Assembly: GCF_946479755.1 (NCBI RefSeq)
Contig: NZ_CAMLHC010000018.1
Location: forward strand, 1 to 64,000
Length of the DNA stretch: 64,000 nucleotides
From: an uncultured Chitinophaga sp.
GTDB taxonomy: Bacteria; Bacteroidota; Bacteroidia; Chitinophagales; Chitinophagaceae
Direction of reading: 5' to 3'
Shown: piece by piece, positions 1 to 9,078 of the stretch
Numbering within the stretch: position 1 is the stretch's first letter
Layout of the letters: every line of letters starts with the position of its first letter
Notes under the pieces: generated by a model
The model's input: the letters and a program-made list of their open reading frames with translations, nothing else
The model's database searches: none
Told to the model about the DNA's origin: nothing
Position numbers and translations under genes: made by a program

Positions 1-250
1 CGGCCTTCTTCTCCGGAGTGGTGATAATGCCACCTGCTTTTTGATAGGTAAATCAGAATACTAAACTTCGTAAATGGCACTTCAAGCTCCGGCCTTCTTC
101 CCCGAATCGATGATAATGTCATCCGCTTTCTGATAGGTACATCGGAATACTAAACTTGGTAAATGGCACTTTAAGCATCGCCTTCTTTCCCGAAGTGGTG
201 ATAATGCCACCCGCTTTTTGATAATGCCACCAGGCTAAACTTTGTAAACG
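1..250. repeat. Degenerate 89-bp tandem repeat, about 2.7 copies
   Basis: Units start near 1, 90 and 178. Each begins with a CGGCCTTCTT-like segment, continues through GTGATAATGCCACC and CTTTTTGATAGGTA, and ends with CTAAACTTNGTAAATGGCAC. The third unit is shortened and carries an internal repeat of ATAATGCCACC. The array may continue upstream of the window. No convincing reading frame runs through it; a 71-aa frame on the minus strand at 255-470 has no protein-like features. Function unknown. Confidence 0.75.
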
Positions 251-468
251 GTGTTTAATGAATTAGCTTTTCTCTCTCAAAAACAATAGGCCATTCACTT
301 CTCAACACAAGGACAGCATCACTAACTTTATAAAAGAGCCCGGGACAACCCGCCTTCCTAAAAGAAGTAATTTCTATCTGCTTAATATACCAGCGACTGC
401 CGGCCACCCCATGTCCTCCAGCTCCAGACACGCTTCCATGGGTTTTGTCAATCGGGAGTAAATCACCC

Positions 469-488
469 AATGTTCCACGTGGAACATT
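469..488. promoter_or_regulatory. parS-like centromere palindrome
   Basis: The core at 471-486 reads TGTTCCACGTGGAACA, a perfect 16-bp palindrome; it extends to 20 bp with flanking AA/TT. This matches the widely conserved chromosomal ParB-binding consensus TGTTTCACGTGAAACA at all but the two symmetric T/C positions, and the GTTCCACGTGGAAC form is a known parS variant. It lies 53 bp upstream of mnmG (gidA), a gene often close to the replication origin. A plain repressor operator is the alternative. Confidence 0.72.
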
Positions 489-521
489 CCACTTTATCTC
501 CGCAATGTGCTGTCTTCTCCG

Positions 522-529
522 TAATTTTG
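522..529 (+). promoter_or_regulatory. -7 promoter box of mnmG
   Basis: TAATTTTG matches the Bacteroidota -7 consensus TAnnTTTG exactly and ends 12 nt before the mnmG start codon, implying a leader of only several nucleotides. A clear -33 TTTG at the usual 19-21 nt spacing is not visible. Confidence 0.5.
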
Positions 530-541
530 CACTTTCTTTAA

Positions 542-2416
<1,875 letters not shown>

Positions 2417-2459
2417 TTCCGTCAAAACTTATAAAAAATAAAAAAGGGGTATCATTCAG

Positions 2460-2639
2460 ATGCTCCTTTTTGCTTTTTATAAGGAGAAATATTTTGAACC
2501 GGAACAGGCCGAAAAATATCCCGCCCAAAATTTCAGCGAAGAATGTTCCGTTATAATCGTAGAAAAATTGCCAGCCGGAAAATATCGAAAGGAAAAAGTC
2601 AGCATAGTTATCTCCAAAAAAACAGCGGAAGCAATTTGA
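2460..2639 (+). CDS. Possible small protein, 59 aa (marginal)
   Basis: Open frame from ATG 2460 to TGA 2637-2639. The product would be charged (many Lys and Glu) with a hydrophobic start MLLFAFYKEKYF and a mid-segment SVIIVEKLPAGKYR. It resembles no family I know and has no visible ribosome-binding site or promoter box immediately upstream. It may be chance; it is listed because it is the longest plus-strand frame in an otherwise empty interval. Confidence 0.2.
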   Translation: MLLFAFYKEKYFEPEQAEKYPAQNFSEECSVIIVEKLPAGKYRKEKVSIVISKKTAEAI

Positions 2640-2765
2640 ACCGGTATTAAACATCCGGGGAAGCTCCTGCTCAAAAAATTAAAGGCTACTTAAATCGTCG
2701 CTTTGTTTACACAAAAAATAGATTTTTTGGATAAAAAACCGAAAAATCGACCTTCAGAAATGGGG

Positions 2766-2773
2766 TAAATTTG
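2766..2773 (+). promoter_or_regulatory. Candidate -7 box upstream of the ECF sigma gene
   Basis: TAAATTTG matches TAnnTTTG perfectly. The nearest TTTG upstream (2726-2729) is 36 nt away, too far for a normal -33 element, so only the -7 element is supported. It would drive the sigma factor/beta-barrel pair with a roughly 225-nt leader. Confidence 0.4.
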
Positions 2774-3005
2774 GCAAATCGCATCAGGGGTGATACCATT
2801 TATTCAAAAAGAAGAAGGGTTTAAAAATGGGCTTAAAAATGCCTAAAAAAGGGAGAGGAAGTTTTTTTGAAGGAAAAGCAACCAATTTTGCATCATCTTC
2901 GTATGCATAGGACATCAACCAGCTGTTTTTCGGGGAACGTGCCCAAAAAATCAGGGACACGACCACGGTTTGTTTTTTTTAGCTAAAGACAGGTAACGAT
3001 CATTT

Positions 3006-3596
3006 GTGGAAGACCTGAACCAAATTCATACAATCATATCAGGTTGCTGTGATAAGAATCGCAGCAGCCAGGAATTGTTGTACCGTAAATTTTTTGGGTA
3101 TGCGTTGAGTATTTGTATGCGTTATGCACCGAACAGGGAAGAAGCGATCGAAATAATGAATGATGGTTTTCTGAAAGTTTTTCAGCGTATCTCTACCTTT
3201 GACAGCAATCGCCCGTTTAAAGCGTGGCTGAGCAAAATTATGGTTAACACCGCCATCGATTTTCTACGCAGTAAAAAGAAACTGGTATTTACCGATCAGG
3301 CAGAACACTATCATGAATTGGGAAAGGAAGATAATGTGGTGGAAAAACTGTCATATGATGAACTGCTGATGCATGTGCAATCCCTGTCACCAGCCTATCG
3401 GACTGTATTCAATCTCTATGTTATGGAAGGTTATCAGCATCATGAAATTGCTGTGCTGCTGGGGATTTCTCAGGGTACCTCCAAATCCAATCTGTTTAAA
3501 GCAAAAAAAATACTACAGGAAAGAATTCTTATCGCTGCAGGTAAAGGAACTAACGCCAATACCGCTGTTAACTTTGTTGTGCATAAAAATGAGTGA
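3006..3596 (+). CDS. ECF-type RNA polymerase sigma factor
   Basis: 196-aa sigma-70 family protein. Region 2 spans about residues 23-90 (LLYRKFFGYALSICMRYAP ... FKAWLSKIMVNTAIDFLR) and region 4 about 125-175 (LSPAYRTVFNLYVMEGY ... EIAVLLGISQGTSKSNLFKAK), with the helix-turn-helix intact. The frame opens with GTG at 3006; the first in-frame ATG lies well inside region 2, so GTG is chosen. Its 3' end overlaps the next gene by 8 bp (ATGAGTGA), indicating translational coupling with a membrane partner. It presumably directs core polymerase to a small regulon, which may include its own operon. Confidence 0.93.
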   Translation: MEDLNQIHTIISGCCDKNRSSQELLYRKFFGYALSICMRYAPNREEAIEIMNDGFLKVFQRISTFDSNRPFKAWLSKIMVNTAIDFLRSKKKLVFTDQAEHYHELGKEDNVVEKLSYDELLMHVQSLSPAYRTVFNLYVMEGYQHHEIAVLLGISQGTSKSNLFKAKKILQERILIAAGKGTNANTAVNFVVHKNE

Positions 3597-4827
3597 AGAT
3601 TTTGAAAATAGTATCCGCAACAAGCTAAACGAAGCTGACCATCCGTTTGATCCACAGGCGTGGGACAAAATGGAAGCGCTGCTGGATGGAGATAAAGGCC
3701 GCAAGCCTGTATTCATCTGGTGGTGGGCCGCTGCTGCCGTGTTGTTGCTGGCGCTAGGCGTATGGTGGCTTATGCCGGATACAGGCAGCATAAAACAGCA
3801 ACAATCAATAACAAGCGCCGATCATCTGCCGGGAGAAAACCTTCCCGGAAAAAATACCGGTCATCTCCCTGGAAAGAAAGAAAACGTAGGGAAAACACCG
3901 GAACAACAACCACCGGCAATATCGCCTGCTACCACCCGCCGGCAAACCAACACTGCAAAAAAAGAAACGCCGGCTGCTGCTTCATACCCCGATGCTGCGG
4001 ACCGAAACAACGAAACTCAACGCCCGTCGGATATAGGAACTACCCCGCCTGCAAAGGAGCTGCAACCACCGGTACTATCCTTATCCGAAACGAAAAAAGA
4101 TAGTAACTATAACGACTACACGAAAATAAATATTGATAACACTAACGACTATACGAAACTGGATACTTCAGATATTAAGGATGATTATAAAACGGTATCA
4201 GTCGCTTTAAAAGACAGCACACTGACGGCCGTAAAACGTAAAACAAAAAAATGGTACATAGGCCTTGTACTGGGGCCCGACCTGACAGTGGCGCCTTCTT
4301 TTAAGTACGGCAACATCGGCTTTAATGCGGGCGTGCTGGCACATTATTATTTCAATAAAAACCTCTTCGTGACAACGGGAGCTGTATATAGCAAAAAAAT
4401 ATACGGCGCCGCACCGGAAGACTATCGTACCGGCAACACGAGTACGCCCTATGGCACCCTTGAGAAAGTAAACGCCGACTGTGACGTACTGGACGTGCCC
4501 ATTAATATGAATTATACTTTTCTCTCGGTAAAGAGGAATAAAATCAGCGCTACGCTTGGTTTTTCCAACTACTTTATGCTGAAGGAAAAATATAGGTACC
4601 TGTATGAATACGGTCCGCCGAAGGAAAGAACGGTCACCAACGAAAACCAGCATTACCTCTCTATTATTAATGCCGGCATCCTCTATCAACGACCGGCGGG
4701 CCGTGGCCTGCTCCTCGGCGTACAACCCTATGTCAAAATTCCGCTGAATGGGGTGGGATATGGACAGGTAAAACTGTATTCCGCCGGGATAACCGTACAC
4801 CTGACTTTCACCGGCAAAAAGCCGTAA
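3589..4827 (+). CDS. Membrane-anchored partner of the ECF sigma factor with C-terminal beta-barrel-like domain
   Basis: 412 aa. I start it at ATG 3589, which overlaps the sigma gene; an upstream continuation of the frame inside the sigma gene is discarded. Residues 1-40 form a short acidic cytoplasmic segment (DPQAWDKMEALLDG), residues about 41-62 a Trp-rich transmembrane helix, then a long Pro/Thr/Lys linker with many NDYTK-like repeats, and from about residue 215 a domain of alternating beta strands (KWYIGLVLGPDLTVAPSF ... VGYGQVKLYSAGITVHLTF) typical of small outer-membrane-type beta-barrels. Position and topology suggest an anti-sigma role; a barrel attached to an inner-membrane helix is structurally odd. 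No classical ZAS zinc motif is seen. Confidence 0.75.
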   Translation: MSEDFENSIRNKLNEADHPFDPQAWDKMEALLDGDKGRKPVFIWWWAAAAVLLLALGVWWLMPDTGSIKQQQSITSADHLPGENLPGKNTGHLPGKKENVGKTPEQQPPAISPATTRRQTNTAKKETPAAASYPDAADRNNETQRPSDIGTTPPAKELQPPVLSLSETKKDSNYNDYTKINIDNTNDYTKLDTSDIKDDYKTVSVALKDSTLTAVKRKTKKWYIGLVLGPDLTVAPSFKYGNIGFNAGVLAHYYFNKNLFVTTGAVYSKKIYGAAPEDYRTGNTSTPYGTLEKVNADCDVLDVPINMNYTFLSVKRNKISATLGFSNYFMLKEKYRYLYEYGPPKERTVTNENQHYLSIINAGILYQRPAGRGLLLGVQPYVKIPLNGVGYGQVKLYSAGITVHLTFTGKKP

Positions 4828-4945
4828 TAACGGCAAAGCTGCTCCTGTTCGATATAACCGGCTAAAACAATCGGTTTCTTCCTTTGTTATCATGGTAGAT
4901 GGCACGTCATTTTCTGCGTGTTACCGTACCAAAAAATCTTTTTTT

Positions 4946-5353
4946 ATGGCAAACAATGATGATAAAAAGAAGAAAAAAACGAGGGAAGAAGAACAGGAAT
5001 TCCCGGGATACCCGGAGTATCCGGCCAGCGAAGATATCATGAACAGGGAAAACCGTGGTAATGAAGTGGACCTGAATATGGACGATGTGACCCGGTCGTT
5101 CCGGCATAACAGTGAGCTGCCCGAAGAAAAACAAAAAAGCCCTAAACGCAGCGATGAACAGGAAGAAACCTGGCGCCAGGACAAAACAGGCGACGATCTC
5201 GATGTGCCAGGGGCAGAACTGGATGACGACGAAGAAGCGATCGGGGAAGAGGATGAAGAAAACAACCTGTACAGCCTCGGCGGCGACCGCCACCAGGACC
5301 TGGAAGAAGACAATGGCGAGTTCCTCGACGCGGATGAGGACGATAAATATTAA
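4946..5353 (+). CDS. Acidic low-complexity protein, unknown function
   Basis: 135 aa from ATG 4946 (MANNDDKKKKK); the frame is open further upstream but that part is not protein-like. The N-terminus is a Lys run, the middle is rich in Glu/Pro/Arg, and the C-terminal third is strongly acidic (DDDEEAIGEEDEENN). No signal peptide, membrane segment or known domain, so it is probably cytoplasmic and largely disordered. It stands alone, convergent with the cardiolipin synthase gene, with only 4 bp between stop codons. I do not recognise a function. Confidence 0.7.
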   Translation: MANNDDKKKKKTREEEQEFPGYPEYPASEDIMNRENRGNEVDLNMDDVTRSFRHNSELPEEKQKSPKRSDEQEETWRQDKTGDDLDVPGAELDDDEEAIGEEDEENNLYSLGGDRHQDLEEDNGEFLDADEDDKY

Positions 5354-5357
5354 GTGG

Positions 5358-6839
5358 TTACAGTAAAGGCGTCAGCAGCCTGCAGACAGAATCCATAAAC
5401 CGTTTAAAAATATTTCTTTTATTCCAGCGGGTTTCCTGTACAGGCAAAGAATATAGCAGATCTTCATCAAATGCACGGTCCAGCCTGGCAGTTACTTCCT
5501 TATCATATACCAACACACCGATCTCACAATTCAGAAAAAAACTGCGGTTGTCAAAATTGACAGAGCTCACCCACGCCAGGTTATCATCTATGACCATGGT
5601 TTTGGCGTGAATAAATCCCCTTGTGTAAAAAAATACCTTCACACCGGCCGCCAGTAAGGGTTTCATATAGGAGAGGGCCGCGTGCTGCACAATAAAGGAA
5701 TCGCCTTTCAGCGGCAGCAGCAACTGTACGTCTTTCCCTGCCAAAGCTGCTATCTGTAAGGCCGTCAGCAATTCTTCCGTAGGTACAAAATAAGGGTTGG
5801 TGATCCTGATCCGTCTTTTGGCCACATTGATGGCCATGAGAATAGAACTCATGGTCATAGGCCATTCAGAGTCCGGTCCGCTGGCGACAATATCGGTAAA
5901 ACAGGTGCCGGTGAGCGGGGCGGAACGGCCGAAGAAAGGCGCTTCGAAAGGGAACACCTCTTTACTGCAATAGCGGTAACTCATGAGAAACTGCAACTGT
6001 AGCAGGTTGACGGCATCTCCCTCTATTTTAAGATGTGTATCGCGCCAGAAGAGATCGTGCTTACCATTGTTGATATAACGGTCGTCCAGGTTGATGCCTC
6101 CCACAAATCCCACTGTGCCGTCTATCACGATAATTTTCCGGTGATTCCGGTAGTTGGCATTGCGGTACAGGCCTACCAGCACAGGAGAGAAAGTATATAC
6201 GCTGGCGCCGTTCTCCTTCAGTATTTTAGGTATCTTTTTGATCCGGTCGCTGCCCATATCATCGTAAACAAAGCGGACCTGCACGCCCTGGTTCAGTTTC
6301 TCCACCAGGATCTGTGTTACTTCATTGCCCACATCGTCTGCAGCGATCATGTAGTATTCAATATGGATATGGTGTTTGGCAGCCCGCAGCGCGGCCATTA
6401 CCTCCGGGAATTTCTCTTCTCCGTTGATCAGCAGTTTGACCCGGTTGTTTTTCGTGAGAATAGACTGCCGTGTATTGAGCAGCATGGCCGACAGTTCCTG
6501 CTTGGTGCCCACCGTATGCCGTAATTCCAGCTGCATCTGTTCTATTTCCGACCGCTGGGATTGCCAGTATTTGGCAAACAACACTTCATCCTTACTGCCT
6601 TTCAACGTGAACCGCCTTTTTTTACGCAGGTCCCGCCCGAGGTAATAGTACACGATCAGGCCCACGATCGGGATAAATACCAGCAACATGATGTAGGCCA
6701 TGGCCTTTACCGGGTTCCTGTTTTCCAGGAGTATGGAGAAGATGACGCCGGCAAATGTTAAGATTAACAGCACCGTGCTGCTTATTTTAACATACAGATG
6801 CCAGTCGGAGCCTGTGAGATAGTTGATGAGCGTATGCAC
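5358..6839 (-). CDS. cls: Cardiolipin synthase (phospholipase D superfamily)
   Basis: 493 aa, the usual length for ClsA-type enzymes, which condense two phosphatidylglycerols to cardiolipin and glycerol at the inner membrane. Two N-terminal transmembrane segments (about 18-38 and 46-66) precede two PLD domains, each with an intact HxKxxxxD motif: H233/K235/D240 (HRKIIVID) and H411/K413/D418 (HAKTMVID). GG-N and SVNFD-type residues follow each motif as in the family. The gene is monocistronic, with no partner nearby. Other PLD-type lipid synthases are possible but less likely. Confidence 0.93.
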   Translation of the reverse strand: MHTLINYLTGSDWHLYVKISSTVLLILTFAGVIFSILLENRNPVKAMAYIMLLVFIPIVGLIVYYYLGRDLRKKRRFTLKGSKDEVLFAKYWQSQRSEIEQMQLELRHTVGTKQELSAMLLNTRQSILTKNNRVKLLINGEEKFPEVMAALRAAKHHIHIEYYMIAADDVGNEVTQILVEKLNQGVQVRFVYDDMGSDRIKKIPKILKENGASVYTFSPVLVGLYRNANYRNHRKIIVIDGTVGFVGGINLDDRYINNGKHDLFWRDTHLKIEGDAVNLLQLQFLMSYRYCSKEVFPFEAPFFGRSAPLTGTCFTDIVASGPDSEWPMTMSSILMAINVAKRRIRITNPYFVPTEELLTALQIAALAGKDVQLLLPLKGDSFIVQHAALSYMKPLLAAGVKVFFYTRGFIHAKTMVIDDNLAWVSSVNFDNRSFFLNCEIGVLVYDKEVTARLDRAFDEDLLYSLPVQETRWNKRNIFKRFMDSVCRLLTPLL

Positions 6840-6995
6840 TCTCTTGATACGGTTTTAGTATTTAACGCCGGGCCTGTTAAAAAGTTAAACCCGTTTACAG
6901 CATGAAGATAACAAAACCGCTATTATATTATTTTATCCGATACTAACCGGATACTGTCCGGTATGATATTACCGCTATGAATTGCGCGGACGATG

Positions 6996-7011
6996 GTCTA
7001 ATTTGTTAGAC
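6996..7011. promoter_or_regulatory. 16-bp palindrome upstream of the glycosidase gene
   Basis: GTCTAATTTGTTAGAC has perfect 6-bp arms (GTCTAA/TTAGAC) around TTTG and ends 17 nt before the start codon at 7029. The position suits an operator or a promoter-overlapping site, but no regulator gene is adjacent. The rest of the 6840-7028 gap holds only a weak ACCGGA/TCCGGT hairpin. Confidence 0.3.
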
Positions 7012-7028
7012 AGATATCCCACGCATTT

Positions 7029-9047
7029 ATGAAAACGATACTGATCAAAGGGGTGCTGGCTGCGGCATGTTTATGCCCGTATGACGGTTACGCTCAAACG
7101 CCCGACCGCTGGCAGATTGCGCCCGACGGCAGCATTATATGGAATATTAACGGCCGTATCCCCCATGCGGACCATATAGAAATGGCTGGTAAAAAGGTGG
7201 CCCTCTGGCTGCAATATGGGGTAGACAGCAGCGGCGCCAGTGACATCACACGGACGATTGTATTTCCTACGTTCCGCCTGATTCCCAACAAGACGGCTAC
7301 TGCCATGATGTATACTATTGCCGACAACATGCTGCCCCGCTTTTTTATAGACAACAAGCTGTGGAAGCCGGACGTCTATAACGGAGGCCCGGTAAAGGCG
7401 CTGCCGGAAAAGGTGCACAGCATCCGGCACAGGGGGATCACCACCATCAACAGTGTGTTGGGCAACGATCGTCAGATAGAACTGAAAAGAACGTTCTTCC
7501 CGTCTGATAACCTGCCGCTGGCACTGGAGCAGTTTGTGTTCATCAACCATGGGCAGCAGCCGGTGACAATTGAGATGGAATCCATGCAGTTGGAGCGCAT
7601 GCCGGCGGAAAGCCGCAGTGCTAACGGCCCGCTTTATTTTTCCGTGGAAACGGCCGGAGCGGGCAGGCAGCAGGTAGCTGCCGGAGATTCTGTTCGTTTT
7701 GTGGTGGGATATAGTGCCCGCCGTGGTGCAGAGCCCCGGCCGCAGATTAACGCCACCGCGGAACTGGCGGGCCGTCAGCAACGGATAGCCGGTATCCTGT
7801 CCCTGTTGCAGCTGGAAACACCGGACACGCTGCTGAACACCGCTTTTGCCTTTGCGAAAATCAGGGCCACCGAAAGCATTTACCTCACGAAGGGAGGGTA
7901 CCTGCATGGCCCCGGCGGATTGCGTTATTATGCCGCTATCTGGGCCAATGACCAGGCGGAATATGTTAACCCCTTCTTCGGCTTCCTGGGCGACAGTATA
8001 GCGCTTAATTCCGCCATGAACAGCTATCGCTGGTTTGCGAAGTATATGAATCCGGATTATAAGCCCATTCCCAGCTCCATCGTAGCGGAAGGCGACGGTA
8101 CCTGGCATGGCGCCAAAGACCGCGGGGACATGGCCATGATCGCCTATGGCGCCAGCCGCTACGCCCTCGCTGCCGGCAATGCCGATTCTGCCCGGGTGCT
8201 GTGGCCCCTGATAGAATGGAGCCTCGAATACCTGCGCCGGCAGGTGAATGAAAATGGCGTAGTACATTCCGACAGCGATGAACTGGAAGGCCGTTTCCCG
8301 GCCGGAAAAGCCAACCTGAATACCAGCGCCCTGTACTATGATGCCCTGCGCTCCGCCGTGCTGCTGGCGAAGCAGTTAAAAGTACCGGCGAAGGATTACG
8401 CGCAACGGGCAGAGACGCTGCGGAAAAATATTGACGGCTTCTTCGGTGCTACCGTGGAAGGATTTGATACCTACCGCTATTACGAGGAAAATAAAGTATT
8501 GCGTGCCTGGATCGCAACACCGCTGACAACCGGCCTGTTCGAACGGAAGGAAGGCACGATTGCCGCCCTGTTTTCCCCCAGGCTGTGGACAGAAGACGGG
8601 CTTGCCTCCCAGTCCGGTGACCGCACCTTCTGGGACCGTTCTACGTTGTATGCACTACGGGGTGTGTTTGCCGCCGGCGAAACAGCCAGGGCGATGGATA
8701 AACTGGAATACTACTCCCGCCGGCGGTTGCTGGGAGAACACGTGCCTTACCCGGTGGAAGCGTACCCTGAAGGCAACCAGCGGCACCTCTCTGCTGAAAG
8801 TGGACTGTATTGCCGTATTTTCACGGAGGGCATGTTTGGTATGAGACCAACAGGATTTAACAGTTTCGACTGTACGCCACGGCTGCCCGAAGGCTGGGAC
8901 CATATGGCATTACGCAATATTCACGCCTTCGGTAAAATATTTGATGTCGAAGTAAAAAGAAAAGACCAAAAGAGGTTATTAGTGATTGCTAACGGCAAAG
9001 TATATACGATAAATGACGGTGCAACGTTGCCCATTGTACTGAAATAA
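7029..9047 (+). CDS. Secreted six-hairpin-type glycoside hydrolase
   Basis: 672 aa with a Sec signal peptide (residues 1 to about 22, ending DGYAQ). The N-terminal third is beta-rich (SIIWNINGRIPHADHIEM...). From about residue 255 the chain is helical, with the spaced aromatic/acidic motifs of an (alpha/alpha)6 glycosidase barrel: YAAIWANDQAEY, EGDGTWHGAKDRGD, HSDSDELEGRFPAG, WTEDGLASQSGDRTFWDRS and YPEGNQRHLSAESGLYCRI. Asp/Glu in the latter motifs are the likely catalytic residues. The exact GH family and sugar are not identifiable by eye. It is convergent with an alpha-galactosidase and shares a terminator with it, suggesting related glycan catabolism. Confidence 0.75.
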   Translation: MKTILIKGVLAAACLCPYDGYAQTPDRWQIAPDGSIIWNINGRIPHADHIEMAGKKVALWLQYGVDSSGASDITRTIVFPTFRLIPNKTATAMMYTIADNMLPRFFIDNKLWKPDVYNGGPVKALPEKVHSIRHRGITTINSVLGNDRQIELKRTFFPSDNLPLALEQFVFINHGQQPVTIEMESMQLERMPAESRSANGPLYFSVETAGAGRQQVAAGDSVRFVVGYSARRGAEPRPQINATAELAGRQQRIAGILSLLQLETPDTLLNTAFAFAKIRATESIYLTKGGYLHGPGGLRYYAAIWANDQAEYVNPFFGFLGDSIALNSAMNSYRWFAKYMNPDYKPIPSSIVAEGDGTWHGAKDRGDMAMIAYGASRYALAAGNADSARVLWPLIEWSLEYLRRQVNENGVVHSDSDELEGRFPAGKANLNTSALYYDALRSAVLLAKQLKVPAKDYAQRAETLRKNIDGFFGATVEGFDTYRYYEENKVLRAWIATPLTTGLFERKEGTIAALFSPRLWTEDGLASQSGDRTFWDRSTLYALRGVFAAGETARAMDKLEYYSRRRLLGEHVPYPVEAYPEGNQRHLSAESGLYCRIFTEGMFGMRPTGFNSFDCTPRLPEGWDHMALRNIHAFGKIFDVEVKRKDQKRLLVIANGKVYTINDGATLPIVLK

Positions 9048-9075
9048 AAAACGGCCGGAACTATCCGGCCGTTTT
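9048..9075. terminator. Bidirectional rho-independent terminator
   Basis: Perfect 12-bp stem (9048-9059 with 9064-9075; AAAACGGCCGGA and its complement), loop ACTA, A-tract on one side and T-tract on the other. It serves both the glycosidase gene (plus) and the alpha-galactosidase gene (minus). Confidence 0.92.
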
Positions 9076-9078
9076 GTT

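Larger units (their letters stand above)
2417..3005. other. 589-bp intergenic region between mnmG and the sigma factor gene
   Basis: AT-rich stretch with no convincing large gene. It holds a marginal 59-codon frame at 2460-2639, a perfect -7 box TAAATTTG at 2766-2773, and a 27-codon frame beginning ATGGGCTTAAAAATG at 2827. If transcription starts near 2780, the sigma factor mRNA has a leader of about 225 nt containing that mini-ORF. No strong rho-independent hairpin is visible after mnmG. Confidence 0.5.

Noticed and set aside
1..250. CRISPR array.
   Set aside because: The 89-bp period with diverged copies and no short identical repeats or unique spacers excludes it.
1..541. Possible replication origin.
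   Set aside because: No cluster of DnaA boxes (TTATCCACA-like) and no clear AT-rich unwinding element; only the parS-like site supports origin proximity.
6840..7028. Riboswitch or structured leader upstream of the glycosidase gene.
   Set aside because: Only two short 6-bp hairpins; no recognisable riboswitch core.
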